This document shows, piece after piece, positions 32,146 to 42,555 of a DNA stretch of 64,000 nucleotides. The translations under genes were made by a program, and so were the position numbers. Origin of the DNA: Geotrypetes seraphini (lineage: Eukaryota; Chordata; Amphibia; Gymnophiona; Dermophiidae); the NCBI RefSeq assembly GCF_902459505.1, contig NC_047084.1, positions 501,901,832 through 501,965,831 on the forward strand, read 5' to 3'. The notes below the pieces were generated by a model, which saw nothing but the letters and a program-made list of their open reading frames with translations, made no database searches and was not told the origin of the DNA. How positions within the stretch are numbered: the stretch's first letter is position 1; each line of letters opens with the position of its first letter.

Positions 32146-32982
32146 TCAAGTCATAGCATTCTTTACAGAAAGGATAAATTCTTTGAGGTCCTCCGGGTCG
32201 GTATATGAGGTGGTGCGATTGTTGTATGTGACTTTCATACGCGCTGGATACATAAGTCCATATTTGGCTCCCATGTCTTTAAGATCTTGACGATGAGAGA
32301 GGAAAATTTTCCGTTTAGATGCAGTGGACTTTGCAAGATCTGGAACAATATAAAACCTTTTTCCTTGGTAAAGAAGCTGCTGATGCGATTTGGCTGCATT
32401 CATGATTTGCAGCACATGAGGGAATCGCAGTACCTTCGCGACAATTGGCCTGGCAGTAGATTGATGAGCAGTAAGATGAGATGGGACCCGGTGGGCGCGT
32501 TCTATTTCAAGTGGGGTCGTGAAGGTAAGGCCCAGTGTTTTCGGGAGGAGAGAGGTGAGGAAGGCAATCATATCTGATCCCTCAGATGATTCAGGAATCC
32601 CGATGATTCGCAAGTTATTTCGACGGCTGCGGTTGGCTATATCTTCAATATCCCTTTGAAGGGTGGTGATTAGTTTATCATGCTTGTCCACGAGGAGAGA
32701 TTTAGTTTTTAGTGCATCAGTCTGTTCCTCTAGTACATCAAGGCGATGTCTAGCATCAACAAATTGCGAGTTGAGTGACTCAATTTCCTCCCGTACCATT
32801 TTTGTTGCCTCAACTTGTTCCTCCATTACTGTTTTGAAGGAGCGCATTTCTCGAATCATGATGTCGAGTTGCGACTCCTCGTGGCTGGGCGCCATTTTTT
32901 CCGGCGATTCAGTTTTGGGCCGCTTACCACTTAGAGGCTGAGTCGGGGTCGCGTCACTTTTGGAGTTTTTCGGCGGTGACAT
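32146..32982 (-). CDS. ORF1: L1 ORF1: RNA-binding chaperone protein
   Basis: A 278-residue protein that coats L1 RNA and acts as a nucleic-acid chaperone in the ribonucleoprotein. The N-terminus is basic and proline-rich (MSPPKNSKSDATPTQPLSGK). A predicted coiled coil covers about residues 35-110 (IREMRSFKTVMEEQVEATKM, then DVLEEQTDALKTK), suited to trimer formation. An RRM-like part begins at RRNNLRIIGIPESSEG (about residue 117) and a C-terminal domain carries EIERAHRVPS and HRQDLKDMGAKYGL. This is the transposase_22 arrangement of L1 ORF1. The start is the first ATG after the short 5' UTR, and ORF2 follows after about 310 bp. The frame is uninterrupted. Confidence 0.9.
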   Translation of the reverse strand: MSPPKNSKSDATPTQPLSGKRPKTESPEKMAPSHEESQLDIMIREMRSFKTVMEEQVEATKMVREEIESLNSQFVDARHRLDVLEEQTDALKTKSLLVDKHDKLITTLQRDIEDIANRSRRNNLRIIGIPESSEGSDMIAFLTSLLPKTLGLTFTTPLEIERAHRVPSHLTAHQSTARPIVAKVLRFPHVLQIMNAAKSHQQLLYQGKRFYIVPDLAKSTASKRKIFLSHRQDLKDMGAKYGLMYPARMKVTYNNRTTSYTDPEDLKEFILSVKNAMT

Positions 32983-33146
32983 GAGTGAATGGAGCCCTTT
33001 GCAGGGAGGGTAAAAAGGCGTTATGAAGCACGGCTGGAACGCGCTAAAATCAAAGATATCGGTGCGGGTGTGGAGGAGCGATCACTTCATGCGTCCGTTC
33101 ACGTCGCTGCGCAGGCTCCGCCCCCCCAAAAAAAAAAAAAAAAAAA

Positions 33147-33162
33147 AAAAGTAGTAATTCCT
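33147..33162. repeat. Target-site duplication of the full-length L1, right copy
   Basis: AAAAGTAGTAATTCCT, identical to 27730-27745, preceded by an A run of about 19 on the plus strand. Confidence 0.85.
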
Positions 33163-33760
33163 AATAAAATAGTTTCTGTATTATGATAACTGTCAAAATG
33201 CAGTCTGATGGGGATGGAGTACATGTGTCTTTATAATGTAATCTACTAATTGGGAATTATTGAAAGCCTCAGTGATTTTAAAAGTAAAGGGGAAATTAGC
33301 AATAAGGAAAGAGTTGTTAGGGTCAACACAGTGGTGTAGGGAAGGTGGGAGGCACCCCCCTGCCCTCCTCTCCCCCCCACTCCTTCGGCGCCCTGCCACA
33401 TTTGTGCCCTTCCTTCCCACCCCTGTACCTCTTTACATCTTTGCCAATGCAAGGAGCTTTTCCAGCCTGTTGCTCATGCTTGCATTGACCTTCCCTCTGA
33501 TGTCACTTCCTGGTCTCGTGACCCGGAAGTGATTTCAGAGAGATCCAACCTGGCGCTAGTAGCAGGCTAGAGTAGTTGCTCATGCTGGTGAAGATTTTGG
33601 CAGAAGATGAGCGGTAGTAAAGGAATTGAATGTCTGTGTAAGAGAGTGAATTTCGGAAGTTGACAAATTTGTGAGTTCCTTGGGGGGGGGGGGTTGGTGT
33701 TGTGTCATGAGTTTCTAAAGACTTTATTGTCCGGATGGTGTTCATTTACCTGATATAGGA
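33163..33760. repeat. Unique flank, then hAT-like hairpin fragment (about 33325-33620)
   Basis: At 33325-33440 there is CT/CCC-rich sequence. At 33498-33540 an inverted pair TGATGTCACTTCCTGG / CCGGAAGTGATTTCAG lies near GTTGCTCATGC repeats, which resembles the hairpin modules of the hAT elements. A G10 run lies at about 33681. No termini were found. Confidence 0.4.
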
Positions 33761-34215
33761 TTGGATACTTTGTTAAGTACTATTCAGGATTTACCGGAAT
33801 TCCTTTATGGGAATCCCAGTGGCCACAGCTAATTACTTTGGGGGGGAGCGGTGACTAGCTTACACTGTCACCGCTGTGGCGGAGATGGGGATTCTTCCAG
33901 ACAGTCAATATAATATGATTCTGGTTACTAGATTAATTTATGGATGGGAGATACTTGTGTGCGATACCACCACATGTATTGGTAAGGCTGGGCGACATCG
34001 CAGGTCTCATGGAGGAAGGGCGGAAGGGGGGGGGGCAATGACTGGAGTGATTTTGAGTTTAAATCACAGTATGGATTTTGGGGCAGAAGGCTAGTTCATT
34101 ACTATCCAGCTGTTATGGGTATGGGTAAAGAGACTGCTCTGGAAGAAAGTGCAAAGTAATTTTGTTAATAATTGTTGTAGTGTTATGATTGTGGTTTATA
34201 AAGCTGCGGCCAAAT
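33761..34215. other. No recognisable feature
   Basis: Contains only short G-rich runs (33839, 34027) and an incidental ORF. Confidence 0.35.
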
Positions 34216-34310
34216 AATAATAATAATAATAAATAATAGCTTTATTTATATCCCATCATACCTTTCAGTTCAAGACAGTTTACAACAAGAAAGACTGCCT
34301 AATATGCAGC
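34216..34310 (-). repeat. AAT microsatellite and LINE 3' tail
   Basis: About eight AAT/AATA units (34216-34240) are followed by AGCTTTATTTATATCCCATC and CAAGACAGTTTACAAC, which looks like an antisense L2/CR1 3' end with its A-rich tail. Confidence 0.5.
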
Positions 34311-34787
34311 AAAATTACATCAGTAGTATGAAGTAGGAGCATATGAGCAGACGTGCAGCAAAATTATATCAGTAACATGAAGTGGCAGCATACAGTAGAC
34401 GTGGAGCAGATCGGTCAAGGAACATTAAACAAATTTTTCAAATAATTGAGCTTTCAGATGTATCCACATTTGAAGTTGTTGAGTGTTGATTTGGTGGGAA
34501 TGATTAATTAATCAATTAAGTGTGTGAAGAAAGCAATGTGAGTGCCAATATTAAAGACATGTAGTAAATGGACTTTCTAAAACCGTTTGTATGCTACATA
34601 TGTATACGTGCATGTGCCGGTTTTACATGTATCTATCATGAAAGGGCTTCTGAAATAAATGCATTTATTCTGTATGTAAAATACTGCTTTCCATACAAAA
34701 AGGCTTATACAATCACCCTCATTCATCCACAGTTTGAAAATAACATATGCAAAAATTAAACAAAACTAAATCAAATGAATACATTTT
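34311..34787. other. No recognisable feature apart from a short direct repeat
   Basis: AGCAAAATTACATCAGTAGTATGAAGT and AGCAAAATTATATCAGTAACATGAAGT give a two-copy tandem repeat of about 62 bp at 34307-34390. The rest is not recognised. Confidence 0.4.
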
Positions 34788-34973
34788 GGGCTCCTTTTAC
34801 AAAGGTGCGTTAGGGCCTTAACGTGCAGAATAGCGCACGCTAAAATGCCGCAAGCGCTAGCTGCTACCGCCTCCTTTTACACCGGCAGTAATTTTTCAGC
34901 TAGTGCGCACTTTAGCACGCACTAATCTTGTACGCATGCTAAAACCGCTAGCGCACCTTAGTAAAAGGAGCCC
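34788..34973. mobile_element. Harbinger-like MITE, TTT flanks
   Basis: Termini GGGCTCCTTTTACAAAGG and TTAGTAAAAGGAGCCC, flanked by TTT. The GCGC-rich hairpin interior matches the copies at 1372-1559 and 12237-12397. Confidence 0.75.
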
Positions 34974-35097
34974 TTTATGTATTTTTCCATTTGTTTGAAA
35001 TGAAACAAGTTTGTGTTTCTTGTTATTGATTGTGATTTGCTACATTGTAAGATTATTTTTGTATTACTGTAGGAAAAGGAGGTATCAATGCCCCCGT
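34974..35097. other. Unassigned spacer
   Basis: No feature recognised. Confidence 0.3.
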
Positions 35098-35290
35098 ATA
35101 AGACTGGTGAAACCTCATTACATTACATTACATTAGTGATTTCTATTCTGCCATTACCTTGCGGTTCAAGGCGGATTACATCCAAACTAAAAACAACTTT
35201 GAAGTAATAGAATAAACGATGAGATAAAATTTTAAGGGATAATTATGGGGTTTAGATAATGTTTGGTAATTAGAAACAAAATTAGAGAGT
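35098..35290 (-). repeat. Interspersed repeat, CATTACATTAGTGATTTC type
   Basis: CATTACATTACATTAGTGAT, then ATTCTGCCATTACCTTGCGG and TTCAAGGCGGATTACAT. It shares its first 70 bp with 55048-55120. It resembles an antisense LINE or SINE 3' end. Confidence 0.5.
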
Positions 35291-35329
35291 ACTAAGGGTT
35301 TATAGAGTGTTGGATGTTGGGTTAGGATT

Positions 35330-36190
35330 GTGTACAATTCTGGAGACTGAACCTTCAAAAAGATATAAATAGGATGGAGTTGGTCCTGAAGAAGGCAACT
35401 ATGGTCTATATCATAAGTCATACGGGGACAGACTTTGGAGGAAAGTCGGAAAGTCAAGAGAGAGGAGATATGATAGAGATGTTTAAATACCTACATAGCA
35501 TAAATACTCATGAGGCAAGCCTCTTTCAATTGAAAGCAAACTCCAGAGTGAGAGGGCATCAGATGAAGTTTAGAGGTGGTAAGTTCAGGAGTAATATAAG
35601 GAAATACTTTTTGACAGAAAGGGTGGTAGAGGCATGGAATAGTCTCCTGGTAGAGGTGGTGGAGAGAAAGGCTGTGGCTAGAGTGAGCTTTAATGGCAAC
35701 TCCAGAAGCTGAAACTTAAGGACAGTACCGGGCAGACTTCAAAGGTCTATGGCCCCAGAAATAACAAAGAAGAAAGACACTTTAATCATGAAATTGTAAT
35801 GCATGCAATTATAGGGCAGACTGGATGGATTGTCCAGGTCTTTGTCTATTCTCATTTATTTAATTTTCCAAGGTAGCTCAGAACAGTTTACATGAATTTA
35901 TTCAGGCACTCAAGCATTTTCCCTGTCTGTCCTGGTACAGCATAGCTAATGTATCTGGGACAATGGAAAGATTAGGTAACTTGCCCAGGGTCTGAAGGAA
36001 CAGCATGGGTTTGAACCCACAACCTCTGGGTGCTGAGGCTGTAGCTTTAACCACTGCACCACACTCTCCCTATGTCTGAATTTAAGAAAGTATGGAATCT
36101 CTTAGGAAGAGGAGGAGATAGTAGATGCTGTGGATGGGCAGACTGGAAGGGCCATTTGGCCTTTATCTGCCAACATGTTTCTATGTATTT
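35330..36190 (+). mobile_element. CR1 LINE 3' end, with a SINE inside
   Basis: The plus strand reads GDMIEMFKYLHSINTHEASL, NIRKYFLTERVVEAWNSLL and VEVVERK, the C-terminal part of CR1 ORF2, after a fragment matching QFW..KDINRM. The 3' UTR with GGGCAGACTGGATGG is interrupted at about 35830-36075 by a CORE-type SINE. It then resumes as GATGGGCAGACTGGAAGGGC and TTTATCTGCC, ending in TTTCTATG. Confidence 0.7.
35830..36075 (-). mobile_element. CORE/MIR-like SINE with tRNA-derived head
   Basis: The minus strand starts GGGAGAGTGTGGTGCAGTGG (A-box-like TGGTGCAGTGG) and carries GGTTCAAACCC as B box. It is followed by a core with CAGACCCTGGGCAAGTTACC, the MIR-type motif. Its ends within the CR1 tail are approximate. 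Confidence 0.65.
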
Positions 36191-36479
36191 TCACCCTGGG
36201 TCTTATTTGGAAAAGATATTTACTAAATGCAATTTGTATATTATAGTCAATGTTGCTGTTACAAATTATTGCATATCATCTTGATGACAAATTATACACA
36301 AATTAACCCTTAATTTGTATATAATTTGTGGTTTATTCACTTCAGTTCTTCCGTTAATTTATTGTTTGTAGGCATATCATCTTGATGCCCATCTAGTATG
36401 AGTTTTTCTAGCATATGAAATTTAATGTTCCCTTGAAGAAATCTATAAACAGATGTGAAGTTTGTGTAATATTGTCATT
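36191..36479. other. Unassigned AT-rich sequence
   Basis: A short internal direct repeat (CATATCATCTTGATG at 36271 and 36372) is visible. Nothing else. Confidence 0.3.
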
Positions 36480-36850
36480 TAAATTTGCCTCCACTTTGGC
36501 CTTTGTGTTGCATTTATCACCACTGGACTTTGATTACGAGTAGCACTGTGACTAAGGAATGGTAAGACCTCATAAATTACACTAATGCTCACTATCACAC
36601 AATCATTATTTCTGGCCTTACAAGCCGGTGAATCATGTCAGAATACCCCCCAGGCTTTATTTAACCTACTGTATTCTACATCAAGAAAACTGACATTCCA
36701 TTAGCTCTCTGAAGTGAAGCCCAATACTTAACAATGAGCAGGTTATAATTATGCCTTGTTTTCTAGCATGCAGTTTGAGTTTACAACCTACAAGAGGCAG
36801 CTTTGCATAGGGAGCTCAACCATTTTTCTAGGAGTAATCCCTGACTGTAT
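36480..36850. other. Repeat-poor block, candidate conserved non-coding DNA
   Basis: No repeat or ORF signal. It contains motifs such as CTCATAAATTACACTAATGC and AGGCTTTATTTAACC, with an enhancer-like composition. Conservation is untested. Confidence 0.25.
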
Positions 36851-38244
36851 ACAAATGATACATATTAAAGTCTGACTCTTTTTTTTTTTTTTTTAGTGGA
36901 AATGATTGTTAATTCTGTTCTACAACAAATGTGTTCATTGTTGGAGAAGATTGTAAGCAAGGAATGAGTTATGGTTGATAGTTTCTAGCTCACTGTGTCT
37001 GGCTGCTATAAAGTATTGCTGAAGTGTACTGATTATTGCTTTCCTGAAATGTAACACATGGGAAATGCTGCAAAGTTGTCTAAATAATTTACCAACCTCC
37101 CTACTCTCCCCATATACTCTGTACTATGCTAGACCATGTGTGGCCCCCTTTACTTACAATCATAGCCAAAAGTACAATAAGTTGGTTTGCAAATGGAAAA
37201 ACTAGGAAAGACAGCCACAAACGGATACTAACTACTAAAGAGCATTAACAGTATTGTGGGCTTTCACATGCAGTAAAATGGCTGTTAATTTTGATGTTCC
37301 ACTACCAACCTGTAGGTGGCTCATTTTCTAAGCAAATATTTGTTAATGTAAACTGAACTCCCATCAGCAAGTGGCATGTTCCATTTGACTGGCTGGGCAC
37401 TATTTCTACTCTGTGGCTGCCACTACCTCTTGAGGGCCATCCTGGGGTCAATACCAGAACTTGCATCCACAGGAAAGAGTTGGAAAATCTCAAAGAAAAC
37501 TATGGCAATTCTCTTCTGCAACAGGGGGTAGACTGGCTGGCTTATGTGAATAACACCAATGTGGGAAAAAAAGACCTCAAAAACATACAGGAGCGTCGCC
37601 AAGCAGCACTTTGTTACATAAACGTAAGCTCACTGTTTCATCATGGGTCGAAAAAAAATCTTCACAAAATGTTATATAGGCAATAAGACTTCTTCCTCAG
37701 CAGGTGATAATTTTGAATGATGCAAATCATCCACTTTTCAACATCAGTACTAAAGTAAGCTTACACAATATTTGCAAAATCTTCCATTACATAAATACAG
37801 CAAATATAGCAAAGCTGGTTCACATAATCTGTTGCCATCTAAATCTACTGCCGATTTCAAACTTCTTCCATCCCGATGGGAGATCTCATTTTGCATAAGC
37901 GTCAACAGGGGAAGGACATTCCACAGCATTAGCAAATGTCACCATACAGGAAGAGTCCCAACATCCAGTTTAAATCAACCGCCATTGCACTGTCTTCTAC
38001 ATGCTGACATCAGCAGCCACAGCCAATTGTAGCATGGAAACGTAGACATGTTAAAACCCTGATTCACAAAAATGCTTTCCATTCAACAGAATGGTTAAAG
38101 CCTGAAGGGATGACCAATTACAATTTAAATATCCAGCGCTGCTCTTTCTGATTCCCTCCCATCCCCCCAAAATGTGACTAAAACAGTACATTTCAACCTG
38201 TATGACAGCTTCAGATATTAGAGCCAGAGCAGCAAATAGGTTCA
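36851..38244. other. Largely unique sequence, no gene recognised
   Basis: Several ORFs of 60-86 codons in different frames overlap and none resembles a known family. A T run lies at about 36879-36895. There are no splice-flanked coding blocks that I can support. Confidence 0.4.
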
Positions 38245-38350
38245 TGGAATAGTCTAGTGGTCAGTGCAGTGGACTATAGAGAAGGAGACCCAGGTCCATA
38301 GCCCACTCTAAGCTGTACAATTGTGATGAAGCATGTGAGCTTCCCAAAAT
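38245..38350 (+). mobile_element. tRNA-derived SINE head
   Basis: TAGTCTAGTGGTCAGTGCAG contains an A-box-like TAGTGGTCAGTG, and about 30 bp later a worn B box (AGGTCCATAGCCC). A core follows with TGTGAGCTTCCC. It is truncated, ending before the hAT element at 38368. Confidence 0.5.
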
Positions 38351-38367
38351 TCATCCAAGATCTAATG

Positions 38368-40234
38368 CAGTGTTCTTCAACCTTTTTACACCTATGGACC
38401 GGCGGAAATAAAATAATTTCGTGGACCAGCAAACTACTAAGACTGAAATTTTTTTTAAAAACCATCGCCACCCCGTCCCCGCAAGCTCGGTCCCACAAAT
38501 CATCTGATCCCATCCGCAAAAGCCTCAAATAGTTATGATTTTATTTTATTAAAGTATAAAAAGAAACAATATTCTATACAATTGTCATTATATAAATACA
38601 AATAATACAGGGTAAAGATCAACAAAACCCCTGTCTCCCCTCCCCTTCACATATATCCCCTCTACTATCAAGAAAACTGAATAAGCCAAATTATTACAGA
38701 ATGCTATACAAATATCATGTAACAGAATACCACAGTCACACATGGCAGGAATGGTGTTAGGGGAGTGCAACTAGGGCAACTGCCCCCTGGTCAGAGAGAG
38801 CCCTAAGCCAGCTGGAAGCTAAAGAAGCACTGCCTGGGCTTTGCACTCCCCAGTTATGTCTAACATCAGCTCTAGCAAGATACATATTTCAAATCTGATA
38901 TATTCTAATCACAAGATAGAAAGAAAATTATTTTTTTCTATCTTTTGTTGTCTCTGCATTCTGCTTTTATTGTCTTTTCACTCTCTTCCATCCAGCATCT
39001 GTCCTCTGTCTCTTCAGTCCAGCATCCGCCCCTTCCATCCACTGGCTGTCTTTCCCTGCCATCTCTCCTCCTGCCCCCCCATTTGGGCTGGCATCCATCA
39101 TCTACTTTCTGTTCCCCTCAAGTCTGACATCTCTCTCCTTCCCTCCCCCCTGTGGTTTTTAGCATCTCTCTCTTCTCATTTCCTCAACTCAGATCTGATA
39201 TCGTTCTCTCCTCTCTCTTCCCTTTCCTTTTCTTCTCTGGTCTTCCTTCTCTATTTTCTGCCTCCATCTAAATGAAATTCTTTCTTACTATTTAGTCATT
39301 TCCCTCTTTTCACTGTGTCTACCCACAGTTTGTCACCCCTTTCCCTCACCCCTCCATTATCTTACTAACTCTATTTTCTTCCTCCTTTATTTATTTCCTC
39401 CTTCCATCCAGTATGTGTTCTTTCCCCACTTCCATTCAGCATCTGCTCTCCCCTCTCAACTGACATCCATCTGCCTTCTGCTTTCTCTCCCTTCTTCTCA
39501 CTTCCATCATCTGTCCTCTTCTCTCTCTCCTCTCCTCACTTCCATCATCTGCCCCCTTCCCTCTCCCTCCCACACTTCCATCATCTGCCCCCCCTTCCCC
39601 TCACCTTTGCAGGTCACTTTCTTTCCCCTGAGGGTGGCTCATGTCAGAGGGGAAACTTTGGCTGAGCAGAATCGCTTGCAAGGAACAGTAGAACTTACTT
39701 GACGTCGATGCCGGGGCCCGTCGCCGTTTGAAGAAAAAAAAAAGTGGAAAAAAGGGACCTGCAAAGGTGAGAAGAAGGGAGACCTCCAGGACAGCTACTC
39801 TTTGCCCTCCTTCAGCGGGCTCAAGAGTTTTTAGGCTAGCAGCAGCTCTGTGTGCTTTTAACTTCGGCACAGAGCTGCCCCTAAGCAGTAGTTTAGCTGC
39901 AGTTTCATGAGGCAGCCTCGGGGCCTTTGGTAAGCCGGCCCACATCGCATCATCAAAGAGGGCCGGCCTCATGAAACCGTGGCTAAACTACTGTTTAGGG
40001 GCAGCTCTATGCCGAAGTTAAAAGCACACAGAGCTGCCATTGCTGGTCTGGAGGTGCGGAGACAAGGTAGGAAGCATATGCGGCAGGAGTCCCGGTGAAG
40101 GCATGAGTCCCGGCACAGCAACGGCAACAGGAAGTTGTAAGTCAGCTGACGCCGGTACCTTTCATTGTAGCAGGGACCCGAATCCTTCACGGACCGGCAA
40201 GATTTTTTTGTGGACCGGCGGTTGAAGAACAGTG
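38368..40234 (-). mobile_element. Non-autonomous hAT element, CAGTGTTCTTCAACC family, 1.9 kb
   Basis: Termini CAGTGTTCTTCAACCTTTTT and CGGTTGAAGAACAGTG are inverted. A perfect 8-bp duplication ATCTAATG flanks it (38360-38367 and 40235-40242). Subterminal CCTATGGACCGGCGG is mirrored by GTGGACCGGCGG. On the minus strand there is a hairpin of about 70-bp arms (39830-40035, AGCAGCTCTGTGTGCTTTTA and partner), then a purine array (39620-38960, with GATGATGGAAGTG units), then GACAACAAAAGATAGAAAA at about 38953. It has no transposase. Confidence 0.87.
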
Positions 40235-40242
40235 ATCTAATG

Positions 40243-40530
40243 TACCTACATATAGGTAACACCTGCAAGCATAAGGGCTATTGTTGTGATGTATAGTTGG
40301 GCATAGTAGGTTTTGGGTGGGTTTTGAAGGGTTTACCATACAATATAAGGGGGTTATAAGGGGGATTTTTTATGTGAAGTTCACTGCAGTGCCCCCTAGG
40401 ATGTCCCACTGTTCTGCTAGGATGTCTGTGTGGCTAGTCTACTAAAAACACTGGTCCCCTCCTACATCCCAGTGGTTGGTTTTGTGCATTTTGTATTGGA
40501 CTTTTTTTTTTTTATGGTTCAAAAAGATCA
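40243..40530. other. Unassigned sequence
   Basis: It includes GTGCCCCCTAGGATGTCC and a T run at 40501-40512. No family assigned. Confidence 0.3.
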
Positions 40531-40534
40531 ACAC

Positions 40535-41095
40535 ACTGACCCTGATTCTGCAAAATGCGTCTAAAGTTAGGTGCCATTTAGATGTCTAAGTTGCGTGTCC
40601 TTTGTAGAATCACATTCAGCTGAATTCAGCACTGTTTAGGCATCTAACTTTTTAGGCGTCCTTTAGAGAATCAGGTTTTAGGTGACATTTAGACATCCAA
40701 ACAATGTCTTTAATGTTATAATATTTTAGTATTATGTTATTAGAATGGCGATTTTATGCTGTTTATCATTATAATTGTAATACTAGGAGTTGAATCTGTT
40801 TAATGTTTTTATTTATTTCTCTTTCATCAGAGTGACTGGGATTCAAACCATCAATATTAGGATAGAAGGGTATAGGTTTAACCAGTGTGCTACAGAGTTA
40901 GGCGCGAGTTTTAAACATGGGAATCCATGAAATTGTGGCTGCCTCTACAAAGTGGCGTCTACGTCCTTTGGACCTAAGTACCAATTATCGCTTGTTAAGA
41001 CCCTTAATTGGCTCATTAACTAATTAGATTGGATGCCGAAAGCACACCTAACTTTAGGCATGACTTAGGCGCCCTTTATAGAATCAGGGCCACTA
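40535..41095. mobile_element. DNA-element-like repeat with GRCCCTGATTCT termini
   Basis: The left end GACCCTGATTCTGCAAAATG is mirrored by TTTATAGAATCAGGGCC at the right, with ACT on both flanks. Subterminal TAAAGTTAGGTGCC and CCTAACTTTAGGCATG are also inverted. A stretch at about 40705-40905 in the middle looks like a separate insertion. Confidence 0.5.
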
Positions 41096-41289
41096 TACAC
41101 AAACACATCTAAAAATGGCTATTATGAAACAAAAAGATAGATGTCTTCCTGTTTTGAAAATGGTCATGTTTGCTACTGAATTTTTGGACATGTCCTGCAA
41201 AACATCCAAAATCAGATTTAGACATCTTATAAAAAATGCCCCTCCACATCAACCAGTTCACCATTTCACTGGTTTGTTAATAAATTTGT
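41096..41289. other. Unassigned sequence
   Basis: No feature recognised. Confidence 0.3.
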
Positions 41290-41869
41290 AAGGCTAGACT
41301 TATCTTTATTAAACCCATTCTGAACCAGTTCCATTAAGTCTGTCTATATGATTTATTAATGCTGGGTTTTTTTTTAGTATAGTTTCAAATATTTTGCCTG
41401 ATACAAATGACAGACTCACTCCAGAAGCCTTTTAAAAAAATTGCATTACATTAGCCACCCTCCAATCCTCAGATATCTTGGCCATTGAATGATAGATTGC
41501 AGAATATTAGTACGAGGGTAACAAGTTTCATGTTTGAACTCTTTCAAAACTCTGGAGTAAATACCATCTGATCCAGGTGGTTTATTGCTCTTGAGTTTGC
41601 TAGTTTGATAATTACATCTTCTAGACTTACAGTGATTTGCTTCAGTTGCTCCAAATCATCACTATCAAAGGTTTTCCATGTAAACATCAACCTTAGTAAC
41701 AACCACAGCATGGATTTTTTTTTCCAGTTTTTCTGTTATTACGTTATCCTCCCTGAGATGTTCAACTGACTCCCTCACAGGTCTTATGGATAGACTTGAA
41801 AGCTTTATATATTAGTTCTCGTGACTTTGCATTCTGGTGATCAAAGGCTATTGATGGCTCCCTCTATAT

Positions 41870-42252
41870 CAGTGGTCTCAAACTCAAACCCTTTGCAGGG
41901 GCCACATTTTGGATTTGTAAGAACTTGGAGGGCCTCAGAAAAAAATAGTTAATGTCTTATTAAAGAAATGACAATTTTGCATGAGGTAAAACTCTTTATA
42001 GTTTAACCTCATGCAAAATTTATAGTTTAACCTCATGCAAAACTCTTTATAGTTTAACCTCATGCAACCTATAGTAAAACTCTTTCCTTTGGGCTAAATC
42101 TTAATAATAATATTGTAATTTATAGCTAAAGAGACATATGATCAAGAAACTGTTTTATTTTACTTTTGTGATTATGATAAACATACAGACGGCCTCATAA
42201 TAGTATCTGACGGGCCGCATGTGGCCCCTGGTCCGCGAGTTTGAGACCACTG
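41870..42252 (+). mobile_element. hAT MITE, CAGTGGTCTCAAAC family, complete
   Basis: Termini CAGTGGTCTCAAACTCAAAC and CGAGTTTGAGACCACTG, with a perfect 8-bp duplication CTCTATAT (41862-41869 and 42253-42260). A block TTTATAGTTTAACCTCATGC is repeated three times at 41990-42070, an expansion absent from the copy at 3246-3553. Confidence 0.87.
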
Positions 42253-42261
42253 CTCTATATC

Positions 42262-42555
42262 TTTAGTGCATTAGTGCCTTTGGAATGATATCAGAAGTCT
42301 AGTTTTTCTGTAATGGGTCCACAACTTTGGAATGCATTAACCACAGAAGTTGAGGGATATTCAGAATGGGAGTTTGTTTAGGAAAGAACTTAAGACTTTG
42401 CTTTTTTGTCTGTCTTTTGTAGAATGTTGAGTATGCATGTGCCAGTGGGCCTGATGTGATGCTTATTTTTGTGATGTTTGTTTGGATTTTAATTTTGAAT
42501 GTTTAATTTGTGAACTGCCTAGACTTTTATGATAGTGTAGTTTTTTTTAAAGCAA
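42262..42555 (+). mobile_element. L2-like LINE 3' tail fragment
   Basis: GGTCCACAACTTTGGAATGC matches the LWN-type C-terminus. A segment encoding SLFRKELKTLLF follows, then a UTR with GTGAACTGCCTAGACTTTTA typical of L2-type tails. Confidence 0.5.

Larger units (their letters stand above)
27746..33127 (-). mobile_element. Full-length L1 LINE with both ORFs open, about 5.4 kb
   Basis: On the minus strand it has a G-rich 5' end (GGGGGGGCGGAGCCTGCGC at about 33127), a short 5' UTR (about 145 bp), ORF1 (32982-32146), a spacer of 312 bp, ORF2 (31833-28012), a 3' UTR of about 250 bp with AATAAA just before the end, and an A tail of about 18. The 16-bp duplication and uninterrupted frames indicate a young, possibly retrotransposition-competent copy. 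An extra run of about 19-23 T (sense) sits between the 5' duplication and the G-rich start. It belongs to the L1/Tx1-like clade on protein motifs and is a different subfamily from the other L1 pieces here. Confidence 0.9.

Noticed and set aside
37302-38032. Small ORFs of 60-86 codons in unique sequence
   Set aside because: They overlap in opposite frames with no codon or domain signal; such lengths are expected by chance in AT-balanced DNA.
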